From Ectocarpus siliculosus (Eukaryota > Sar > Phaeophyceae > Ectocarpales > Ectocarpaceae): a stretch of 25,533 nt of DNA. The stretch is from contig FN649740.1 in the NCBI GenBank assembly GCA_000310025.1, positions 2,361,840 through 2,387,372 of the forward strand, written 5' to 3'. Positions 8,237 to 16,587 of this stretch are shown one piece after another. Numbering within the stretch: position 1 is the stretch's first letter; every line of letters starts with the position of its first letter. The translations under genes were made by a program, and so were the position numbers. The notes beneath the pieces were generated by a model. The model did not search any database, had not been told where the DNA came from, and saw only the letters and a program-made list of their open reading frames with translations.

Positions 8237-11200
8237 CTGCCGTGCCGGGTGTTGTGAGGGGGGGGGGGGGGTAGCGGTAGCGGGGCTGGTGGGTTAGATC
8301 ACGGGGTCAAATTGTTCTGTGCGCACGACAGGTCGCTTGAAAAAAGGCGCCGTTGCACCACGAAATATGAGGCATTCCGGCAACAAACGGAATGGTGGGG
8401 TTAATATGAAAAAACAGCGTAAGCCTGATAGCACGGCAACAAAAACTTGAGCGAGAGATTGTCTATGGTAGCTGAGAAGCCGTTGGCATGCACGTCTGGG
8501 TCACCCCTCGCGCAGCCAACAACTCCTGACCGTCGCCTTCATTCCCAAGGACGTGTGTGCCTCAACGTCGGATTGTTTTCCGAAAGACGAGAAGGGCCAT
8601 CGGGACCACCGTGAAACGTCACACTACGACGCAACGCACATAAAACACACACACTATGCTACAAACTGACGTATTTTCATTGGTCAGCCGGTTAGCACGG
8701 TCGATGCAATCAATAAAGACACACAGACAAGCCAAACGTTTTCATCAGACCTGCAAAAATACAACAACAACAAAAAAGTATTGTTCCTTGCCCACACACA
8801 CCTAGCACTTGCAGCGGCCGAAGTGATTCTTCTCGCCCTCTCCATCTCCGCGTCTCGCCGCGGGCCCGGCCTAGCCAGCGGGCGTGCGGGGCCCGGCCTC
8901 GAGCCCGCACCGCTGTCCCTACCCCTACCCCTACCCCTACCGTCACCGGTGCCGATAACGTGGGGCCCCGGGTCGCTCGCCCCGACGTCGAGATCGGACG
9001 AGACCGACGTTGCTCGCGCGCGTTGGCGGGCGCTAGTGGTACTGCCCCTACCCCTGCCGCCGCCGCCGCCGCCGCCGCCGGTGGTGGTGACGGAAGAGGA
9101 GGCCGAGGAGGTGGAGCCCCTGCCGGCCCTGAGAGCCGCCGCGGTGGCCTGTGCTTCCTGCAGCGCGTTCTGTATCGTGGAGAACGCCTGCGAGATGGGA
9201 GTCCCCGGGGCCTGGAAGCACCCCTTGACGAAGGTGCCGATCGCCTGGAGCACAATGCTGGGGTGGGGTGGCGGGGCAGCACGGCGACAACACGAGAGAA
9301 AGAGAGAGACAAGAGACAGAGACAGAGACGGGGTGACGGTGGTTGCACGAAGACGTGTAAGGATGCCCCAAGACTATGGAAGCACAACCCTGGGGTGGAG
9401 TGGTGGGGAAGCCGACGACAACAACACGAGAGAGAGAGAGAGAGAGAGCGACAGATACGGGGTGACCGTGGACGATCTCCCTAAAGTCGTACAAAGCAGC
9501 TCGAAACACCTTGAAATCATTGCTCGTATTCCGATCTGTGGATAAGAGACGATGTAACTTGAAAATTATTCGCTCCTTCGAAACAAGCAACACGGGGATG
9601 GCGTATGCAGGCGTACCTTGTATTATTTTCTCTCTTCTCCACAAAAAAAACGTGAAATCAAAACCTAAACCAAACAACAAGAACCGAACCAATCCTCTCT
9701 CTCTCTCCCCCCCTCCTCTCACCCAGGCCGCGCCGTGTTGTGCGACCCTTTGCACGTAACAAACAGGCTCGCCCCGCCCACGGCCTCGGACAGATCCGCG
9801 CCGTGGCTGGGCCTGACCATCACGTCCTTCCTCGCGGCGATGAAGAGGCAGGGGCACCGGATATGTCTCGCCCGGGCGATCGGCGCCACGGTCTTGAGGT
9901 CGCAACGCGTCCGCTTCTTCACGCTGTGCCGCAGCATCCCCAGCGCGCCATTAACGAGAAAGCCCGGCACGTTCACCTGTAGGGGAAAAAAAGAAAAAAA
10001 AAAAGAGGGGGGTAGTCATGTTAGCGCCTGCCGTAGTCGTTAAGACCAAATAACTCGCATCCTTGCAGTGCCGGGACGGAACCGTATGCCGGGTTTTCGC
10101 CGGTCCAGGGGGGGGGGGCATCAGCGGGGTCGCCGGCAGTGCATACATACGGCGGTGGAACCAGCGTGGCGAGTCTGCGAAAAACTCACACTGCAACTAA
10201 GCCTCTGTGCTCGAAAAAATCGAGCTCGCGCAAGGTAAGAAAGACAAAACCTTTACGAGTGCCACAGCAGCAGAGGGATGGTGCAACCAAAGGACAGCAG
10301 TCCATCTATCGGTCTTCATAGATACTGCTGTACAGCCCTTGTCGTGTTCCACAGCATTTTCGTGATGAAAACAAAAAGAAAAAAAAAAGCCTTGCCTGCC
10401 CCTCGGTAACCAGATCTCTCGCCAGGCGCTTGAAGCTGCAGAACGGGCTGTCCAGGATGAGACCGCACAGGTCGTGATTGGGGTACCGGGCCGCGTACAG
10501 CAGGGCGGACGCCGCCCCCATGCTTCTGCCCCACAGGAGGTACCGGCTGGCCATCCCTGCGCTCGGCCGAGAAATCGCCGCGAACCGGGGGGGGGGGGGG
10601 GGGGGGGCCCCTCCCCCCCCAAAAAACCCCCAGGGGAACCCCGGGGGGGTTTAAAACCCCCCCGGGGGTTCTGGAATTTCCCCCGGGGCCCCCCATATTT
10701 TTCTTTTTTGGAAAACCCGCCCAAAAAAAACAGGCCCCCCCCGGGGTTTTTTCGCTGGGGGTACCCCACCTTGGGGCCCCGCTTTTGGCCCAAATTTTTG
10801 GGTTAAACAGAAACACTTTCCCGGCCCCTCCCGTCTTCCAAAAATGTGGTTNNNNNNNNNNNNNNNNNNNNNNNNNNNNNNNNNNNNNNNNNNNNNNNNN
10901 NNNNNNNNNNNNNNNNNNNNNNNNNNNNNNNNNNNNNNNNNNNNNNNNNNNCGGGAAGGAAACCTTTTCCGGGTTTTTCCCCGTTCCGGGGGGGGGGGCC
11001 TTCAGGGGGTTCCCCGCCAGTCCATCCTTAGGGCGTTGAAACCAGCGTGGGGATTTTGCAAAAAATTCCCACTCAAATTAACCTTTTGTGTTGAAAAAAA
11101 TGGACTTCGCCCAAGTTAAAAAAGACAAAACCTTTAGGAGTCCCCCACCACCAAAGGAATGGTCCAACCAAAGAACACCATTCCTTTTTTCGTTTTTCAT

Positions 11201-12175
11201 AAATATTGCTTTCCACCCTTTTTGGTTTTCCACACCTTTTTGTTAATAAAAAAAAAAAAAAAAAAAAAACCCTTCCCTCCCCTTCGTTACCCAATTTTTT
11301 CCCCAGGCCTTTAAAGTTCCAAAACGGCCTTTCCAGAATGAACCCCCCCAGTTCTTATTTGGGTTCCCGGCCCGGTTACACCAGGGGGAACCCCCCCCCC
11401 ATGTTTTTCCCCCCCAGGGGTTCCGGGTTGCCCTTCCTTGGGTTGGCCCGAAAATTCCCCGGAACCGGGGGGGGGGGGGGGGGGGTGCACAGTCGTACCA
11501 GTAAAACGCCAAGGGTAACGCGTGTGGCGTTCGAAGCGACGGCGTGTGTACTGGTACTGCTCGCAGGTGCCCTACGTATCTACGTATGCTGAAAACCCGG
11601 CCAAGTAGCACAGGCACACCACGGGGTTATTTGCACTGGTGTACCACCACTTGGCGCCACGCTTCGTGCCAGACTTTTCGGGTTCAACGAGCACATCTCA
11701 CCGGCCATCTCGTCATCGCAAGATTGCGTTCTATTTTCCTTGTCCCAAGGGAGCCTTCCTTCTCGGACTACTGCTGTATAATTACAACGCCAATGAGGTT
11801 TATTTATATCCGGCCAAACGAAAAGAAAAAAAAAACTCTGGTCGAAGGGGCACCGCAGGAGGAGAGTGGGGGGGGGGTTCTCCTGTGTGGCCCCGGCTGG
11901 TGCGTCAAGACCTTCCTCTACACCACACCCGTGTACCGTAGGTTGTACGATATGAGGTTGTAAATATATCACACCCCTGGACCGATTTCGAAAGCTCGAT
12001 TACTCCGCGACGAAGAGGATGCCGAAATTTAAGTATCCGTTTTCGGATAAGCTCTCGACGAGACCGTTCCAACGCCTCCCGCCATTTTTGGCACCGCCAC
12101 CGCTTTTCTTGCAGCAATGTAGAGCGTCGAAAATCGGTCCAGAGGGTGTGATATTTTACGCCACCTACGGTGCCA

Positions 12176-12223
<48 letters not shown>

Positions 12224-14649
12224 GTTGCTGCGAAGATATGCCAGCACATCGGCCACGTCGTGCTGCTCGAAGTAACCCAGCGTCACGAAGTCCCCCTCCG
12301 ACATTCCCGACCCAGAGAAGTCGAAAGAGACCACCGTGCAAGCGGCCGTTCCCAGCACCTAACAGCAGGCCGTGGATGGGAAATAGAAAAAACGAAAACA
12401 GGGAAAGAACGCGCCATTTTTCGTAAGACCCGCAGTAGGCGGTAGGCGGGGGCTCGCTTTTGCATGAGGTTTCTAATCGATTCGCTCCGCCCCGGCTGCA
12501 GAGCAAGCAAGAGTTAGAGTTTGGGTGCACATCCTGTTGGTTTGGGCTGTTCAATTTTGCACGTGACCAATCACGCACTCCCGATCTACTCCGCTGTCTT
12601 CCAGATCAATTTCCATGCTCCCAAGCGCGCCTTCTCCGTGCCCAGGGGCCTTCCGAAAAAGGAGCTACCGCAACAGGAAGTGACCGTCAGTTATTCCATC
12701 TCGGAGGAATATTCCACCCGCCTACCAGGGTGCTTGAGGGAATATCTAACCAACCAGCAGCATGTGCGGCAGCAAACGTAAAAGACACCTAAGGGTACCG
12801 GGAGGGCACACCTCACTAACCAGCAGCTAACCAGCAGCATGTGCGGCAGCAACGACGAGACATCTAGGGTGCTGGGGCGAACGGCTCGCCAACCAGGGCG
12901 GCAGCAACAACGACAACACTACCACACAACCACGCTTACCCTTAGCGAACTTGTCTTGACAACGTCGACACGCGCCGAGCTGTTCCCGTGAAGGTACACG
13001 ACGCACGGCAGCTTGGAGGTGTCCTCCGTAAACGCCGGCCGCCACTGGCTGCACACCAGCTTCAGACCCCTCTGGTTCCGGACCTCGAAGTCTCTCCGCT
13101 TCATGGCTAGACCGCTGGGAAGGAAGAGGGAGATGAGAGGGTGCGGGAGACGGAGAGAGACAAGAATAAACATGACAAGCGAATGACAAGAGGGGGAAGG
13201 GAGGTGGAGAGAGAGAAGAAGAAAATGAGAATTGAACAAGAGCGAGCCCAATAGGACAGACGATGAGGCTTGTAGCGAGGAACCGGAGAGAAAAGAATCG
13301 AATGGAAGAGAACTCAAAAAGGACAGGCAATGAGGAGCTTTTAGCGAGAAACCGGAGAGAGAGAGAGAGAGAGGGAGAAAAAAAAAAATCGAGGATAGAG
13401 AGAGAGAGAGAGCTACAAAACAGACGGGTGGTCAAGCTTCAGCGGTTCTACGACAGGAGCAAGGACGCCGGCGACGAAGGGTATGAGTGCTCCCGTCCAC
13501 CACCAAAAGGTGTCTTCCATCCCCTTATCCTTGCCCTTACAGGTAACCCTACGGAACAAACACCCCCGTCATAGCTTCCCCTCTCCGAGACTGACGGTTA
13601 ATGTTGTCCTTCGGCCGAGCTGTTACAAATCACGCGCCGCCTACACCACTCACGCAACGCTCTCCATTTGGGCAGCCGGTTCGTGCGTTCGATGCTACTA
13701 CCCAGACCAAACAAGCACCCGCACCCACACCCACACATGTAGCTCTCCCGCAAAAAAGATCTACAGTTGTTGGTTGGGCATGAGTTGAACTTTAGCGAAA
13801 ACTTAACTAGCATGCGCACGAACACCCATGGTCTTAAGTGACCCACTCGTGCTGTTTCGCGGCTAAGCACGTTCGCGCCTCGCCCTCTCCCCGCCCTGGT
13901 CTAAAAAAAATACAAGGTCCGCTCAACAGTAGTCGAAAACCATCATCACCGTGAGAAGAAAAAAAAACACCCACCTGCTGAGGGGGGTGACCTCGTTGCC
14001 GAGATCCCCAATGGAATATTTACATCGAGGAGGCCGAACGATTGCCATGACGATCTTGTTGTACCAGCCGGACCTCGCCAAGTCTATCGCAGACCTGGAC
14101 GACTTCGCGCGCCCCGGTAGGCGCCGCGCTTCTGCCCACCTCGCCCCACCGCCACCACCACCACCACCACCACCAGCCGCCCCTCCGGCCCCTCGCCTCC
14201 TATCTAAAACGGCGGTGCTGCCGCCAGCCCCCCTGGCGCCACCCGCGGCAGCGCCGCTCGCACCGCTCGCACCGCTCGCACCGCTCCCGCTGCTCCCGCT
14301 ATAGTCTAGTTCCACATCCCGCTGGCGCAAGCCCCCGCCGGTACGCACCCCTCTGCGTCCGACGGGCGGGGGTATCGGCGACTGATTGTCCGAGCCGTCT
14401 GATGACAACGAGGGGCTCAACGTGGAGTCGTTTGGCATGGGTATTCTGCAAGGAGAGGGGGACACGCCGCAAGAAAAAAGGAAAAGGGGGGAGGGGCGGA
14501 AAGGGGCGAGGAGGGTGCATATAACGACGAATAAACACAAACCGTGAAAGCAGGTAAGGGGGTCGGGTACCTGAGTAGCCAAGCGGCCGGGATGCCACAC
14601 ACAGGGTAGAAAGAGGGATTGAGATTAAGAATGAGATCGAGAGATAGAC

Positions 14650-14698
<49 letters not shown>

Positions 14699-16587
14699 GT
14701 GAAAGAGAGAGAGAAAGAGAGAGAGAAAGAGAGAAGGAAGGAGACGGTAGCAGTAAAAAGGGGGATCTATCAAATACAGAGCATAATCATCCCCTCTTTA
14801 CACACATTCGCAGGCGGTGCTTGTGCCCTGCATGCCACTCTTTCTTCGCCTCCTTCCCTCGCCCGCCCGCCTACCCTCCCACGTTCGTCTCTCAGTACAT
14901 GCTTCTCTCTGCCACCACTAACCTGAAGTACGAGATACCCGGCACCGCTTGGTGCTCGTGCCGGTTCTTTCGCAACAGAAACCGATGCCGACGCTGGTCG
15001 TGCCTTGCGCAAAAGTGCGCTTCGCAACCCTGATTGCAGCAGCAGCAGCAGCAGCAGCATCGGCAGTAGCAACAGAACAGGGTGGACACACGATTCAGAG
15101 CAAGCGGACTACTTGATCGCCGAAAATGAGAAGGGGTTCGCCTCGCGCACTCAACCTGGCAGATAATTTAGTCTGGGTATACCAAGGGGGGGAAATGATC
15201 GAATACGATATTTACTACTACTCCGTGTTGGAGGTAAGTAGTTGTAAGTCCGTCTGGATCTGAGCGCCTCACACAGAACAGCGGGTAAGTTCGGGCCACT
15301 CTCAGCTCGAGACAATGATTTACGGACGAGCTAAGGCTCGCCCCCCGCGCGGACGCCGATGGGCAACTCCCTTTTCGCGGAGCCGACTGGTACCGCCCTC
15401 TCTGGACGACTCCGCCGTCGCGGGCTCCAGGCGCCAACCGAGCGCCGGCCAAGTTTCCCACACCGTGAACAGCGGCGCTTCAAACGCCGTCGGTCGCACC
15501 TCCATCTATCTATCCATATCTGCAGAATCTGCCCCGAGACTGTCAACAAGGGCGCCTCTTGATTGGACGACACTTTTCGCACTAGGTATGTTCCTCGCTT
15601 TCGGCCAAGTGTTATGTATTGGGAACCTTCCAGTGAACTCGGAATATGTATCTATCTAGCCAAACCGTGCAAAGCACACACATGCTCCTATGTCTACCCT
15701 TCGTGCGTGATAGCGATGGTATATAGCAACGTTAGCTATTTAGGTTCGGTTTGAGGACGGCTGTGACACTGCTGTAACGCCACCTGCACTGCTAGTGCGG
15801 GCAAACATTTCTTCCACAAATGGCACGAAAAGGCACCTGGCCAGATTCCGAGAATGAACAATCTGAGTCTCCGAACGCCGGTCTGTCTTACAGCTCTTTT
15901 GGAAATGGAAAGATAGAAAGTTGTTGTTGTACTTGTAGTCGAGCAAAACCATAGCTAGCACTAGCCAACGTTACACACAGAGCGGGGCACTTTGGCGAAC
16001 ATCGAGAGAGTCGCCATGTTGCGGGGGGACGTGTCCCTCGGGAGTTAACACAACAATTCAACAACTGCAGCTTCACCGCACCATGACGTGTATCGCATCT
16101 TCGACGAACCTGCATATTTCTGTCCCTCTTCTGCTGCGATGTGTACACGTCTACCACACTCAATTCCGCAATGCACCGAATGTCAACACATGGTACTCCC
16201 GCCATCTCGAGTACGTTACACTTGGTATGCAGTCTATGCCCACCACCTACCAACTATATCTGACCGCTTTCACTGCTGTGGGCATGGGAGTCCCCCGCGT
16301 CCTGCCCCTGGACAAATAATCAACCAGCAGTATAGTCGCAGCAGTCAAAGCGGCGCCCTGCCTCTTACCTTGCAGTAGATAATCCCCATCGCGTCGCACT
16401 TGATACATCGCGCGTTGAGGTGCAGGCTCGGTAGAGACTCATGCCTGACCAGGCCTGGCGCCTTGAACGCCTCCTCCAAGTCCCGTCGACCCCGCCCCCC
16501 CGCCCTGCTCAGCTGCTGCTGCTGCTCCTGCTGTTCCGGTTCCCCTTCCAGCTCGTCGAGGGGTTGCGGAGAGCTATCTAGAGACAT
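6934..16587 (-). CDS. B-box-like zinc finger / alpha-beta hydrolase fusion, nine-exon gene
   Basis: Joining nine minus-strand exons with compatible phases gives 3282 bp, or 1093 residues. Residues 61-97 form a B-box-like zinc finger: C61, C64, C72, C75, C80, H83, H88, H97, with spacing C-x2-C-x7-C-x2-C-x4-C-x2-H-x4-H-x8-H. Residues about 236-525 are an alpha/beta hydrolase of the S33/Hydrolase_4 type. They include the subfamily motif IVRPPR (244-249), the oxyanion strand HGNSS (308-312), FDFSGSG (336-342), the nucleophile elbow GRSMG with S381, D474 in ARKD and H502 in KGSHNTARP. From about 530 the chain is low-complexity Gly/Ala/Ser/Pro/Arg with a Cys cluster (CTCGNGPAECLC) near the end. The intact triad predicts an active serine hydrolase; the substrate is unknown. 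The ATG at 16587 is chosen; an in-frame ATG at 16683 would add 32 Arg-rich residues. Eight introns average about 690 bp after correcting intron 5 for the false gap. Confidence 0.8.
8802..9257 (-). CDS. Hydrolase gene exon 8: last helix and low-complexity tail
   Basis: The acceptor is CCACCCCAG. The first base completes the glycine left by exon 7, giving IVLQAIGTFVKGCF, the C-terminal helix of the hydrolase fold. The rest is Gly/Arg/Ser-rich, including a poly-Gly run and GRGRGR encoded by a CCCCTA hexamer repeat (8917-8940). The exon ends with a two-base overhang at GCTAG followed by GTGTGTG, a weaker donor. Confidence 0.75.
9251..9475. repeat. Tandem duplication (period 132 bp) spanning the exon 8 acceptor
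   Basis: Unit 1 (from about 9249) and unit 2 (from about 9381) share CACAA..CTGGGGTGG.GTGG, a GACAACA/CACGAGAGA segment, a GA-rich run and GGGGTGACCGTGG-like ends. Unit 1 includes the true 3' splice site and first codons of exon 8. Unit 2 therefore carries a decoy copy of both. Confidence 0.75.
9723..9976 (-). CDS. Hydrolase gene exon 7: catalytic Asp and His
   Basis: The acceptor is CCCCCTACAG and the donor CCTGG followed by GTGAGAGG. The exon encodes residues 424-507: VPGFLVNGAL, SVKKR, the strand CLFIAARKD with D474, and KGSHNTARP with H502. Exon 6 joins it in phase 0 only if its GC donor is used, giving the family-typical order. Confidence 0.88.
10010..10110 (-). repeat. Dispersed ~100-bp repeat, copy 4
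   Basis: Located in intron 6 of the hydrolase gene, this copy has the same block order as the others: TAGTCATG, GCCGTAGTCGTTAAGACC, CTCGCATCC, GCCGGGACGGA, GCCGGGTTTTCGCCGG, CCAGG. Its 3' part on the plus strand is repeated in garbled form at 10952-10990 because of the false gap. Confidence 0.6.
10396..10556 (-). CDS. Hydrolase gene exon 6: nucleophile elbow
   Basis: The acceptor is GAGCGCAG, and two leading bases complete the glycine codon from exon 5. The exon encodes residues 370-423, including YLLWGRSMGAASALLYAARY with the catalytic S381 in GRSMG, and GLILDSPFCSF. It ends in phase 0 at CAG followed by GCAAGG, a GC-type donor. A corrupted second copy lies at about 11276-11436 and is a sequencing artefact. 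Confidence 0.85.
10852..10951. other. 100-base N gap
   Basis: The run is exactly 100 unknown bases, a conventional placeholder for a scaffold gap of unknown size. The flanking overlap indicates that the true gap is absent. Confidence 0.98.
12178..12220. repeat. CT/GA dinucleotide microsatellite at the exon 5 donor
   Basis: About 21 CT units on the plus strand (GA on the gene's strand) begin directly at the GTGAGA 5' splice site of intron 5. Confidence 0.95.
12223..12358 (-). CDS. Hydrolase gene exon 5: FDFSGSG strand
   Basis: The acceptor is GCCTGCTGTTAG. The exon encodes residues 325-369 with VVSFDFSGSGMSEGDF and LGYFEQHDVADVLAYLRSN, a close match in pattern to this hydrolase subfamily. 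It ends with a one-base overhang at ACG followed by GTGAGA. The donor is the first unit of a GA microsatellite. Confidence 0.85.
12726..12912. repeat. Diverged tandem repeat in intron 4, period about 77 bp
   Basis: Units share ACCAGCAGCATGTGCGGCAG followed by AGACA and TAGGG-type blocks, at about 12753 and 12830, with a partial third unit (CCAACCAGGGCGGCAGCAAC). The array lies in intron 4 (12359-12939) close to the exon 4 donor. Confidence 0.65.
12940..13114 (-). CDS. Hydrolase gene exon 4: oxyanion strand
   Basis: The acceptor is CTTCCTTCCCAG and the donor AAGG followed by GTAAGCG. The exon encodes residues 266-324, including VVYLHGNSSARVDVVK, the HGNSS turn that forms the oxyanion hole in this family. 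The first base completes a serine codon with exon 3. The end is phase 0. Confidence 0.85.
13261..13362. repeat. Degenerate tandem repeat in intron 3, period about 67 bp
   Basis: Similar segments at about 13262-13294 and 13329-13362 share ATGAGG, TAGCGAG and AACCGGAGAGA blocks. The surrounding intron (about 13120-13415) is strongly purine-rich with several GA runs. Confidence 0.6.
13975..14445 (-). CDS. Hydrolase gene exon 3: Ser/Gly-rich linker and start of hydrolase domain
   Basis: The acceptor is CTCTCCTTGCAG and the donor is CAGCAG followed by GTGGGTG. The exon's first base completes the arginine codon left by exon 2. It encodes a Pro/Ser-rich linker, GASGASGA-type repeats and a poly-Gly run, then WYNKIVMAIVRPPRCKYS, the conserved lead-in of this hydrolase subfamily. 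The simple repeats (GCC/GGT runs) are expressed as disordered linker between zinc finger and enzyme. Confidence 0.75.
14651..14698. repeat. CAGA tetranucleotide microsatellite
   Basis: About twelve uninterrupted CAGA units lie in intron 2 of the hydrolase gene, next to a GA-rich stretch (14699-14745). Confidence 0.95.
14923..15029 (-). CDS. Hydrolase gene exon 2: second half of B-box
   Basis: The exon (107 bp) starts after AATCAG and encodes GCEAHFCARHDQRRH onward, supplying ligands C75, C80, H83, H88 and H97, followed by a basic segment. It ends with a two-base overhang before GTTAGTGG. The frame is the same as exon 1 only if the intron is removed exactly here. Confidence 0.65.
15030..16368 (-). 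other. Hydrolase gene intron 1
   Basis: The intron runs GTAAGAGG to AATCAG. Its 3' end, read on the minus strand, is a run of CTG triplets serving as pyrimidine-containing tract (15035-15060). On the opposite strand it contains a 45-codon frame with a consensus splice donor (15126-15263), reported separately. Two words of the ACTGCTGT type lie at 15767-15776 and 16271-16280. No hydrolase exon is visible inside. Confidence 0.6.
15126..15263 (+). other. 45-codon antisense ORF with consensus splice donor
   Basis: The plus-strand frame starts at ATG 15126 and includes NLADNLVWVYQGGEMIEYDI. At 15233/15234 it meets GAG followed by GTAAGTAG, a perfect donor, and otherwise stops at 15261. It may be an exon of a gene nested in intron 1 of the hydrolase gene or a chance frame. 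There is no recognised domain and no matching second exon. Confidence 0.2.
16369..16587 (-). CDS. Hydrolase gene exon 1: N-terminus and first half of B-box
   Basis: The exon encodes residues 1-73, phase 0 at its end, followed by an excellent donor (AAG then GTAAGAGG). It contains a Gln/Glu-rich stretch and ends with CIKCDAMGIIYCK, the first three zinc ligands of the B-box. Confidence 0.7.

Larger units (their letters stand above)
10071..11731. other. Assembly artefact: overlapping contig ends around a 100-N gap
   Basis: Positions 10071-10851 left of the gap and 10952-11731 right of it are the same locus. CCAGCGTGG occurs at 10161 and 11042, GAACCGGGG at about 10582 and 11462, and GAAAACCCG at 10711 and 11591, a nearly constant offset of 880-881. 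Left of the G run the left contig is clean and the right contig is smeared; beyond it the reverse holds. Both read sets deteriorate at the same G run. The garbled stretches (about 10608-10851 and 10952-11485) should not be annotated as genes or as a duplication. Confidence 0.92.
10557..12222 (-). other. Hydrolase gene intron 5, inflated by a false gap
   Basis: As given the intron is 1666 bp, but about 880 bp of that, including the N run, is a redundant garbled copy of sequence already present. The corrected length is about 786 bp. On the gene's strand the acceptor is preceded by a C run of about 20 (plus-strand G run around 10588-10607). Confidence 0.8.

Noticed and set aside
10608-10851. ORFs rich in Gly/Pro left of the gap
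   Set aside because: This is the garbled counterpart of the clean sequence at 11487-11731; the homopolymer runs are artefacts.
11073-11592. Apparent second copy of the hydrolase nucleophile exon and ORFs right of the gap
   Set aside because: It is a smeared read-tail version of 10193-10712 at a constant 880-bp offset, so it is not a pseudogene or tandem gene duplication.
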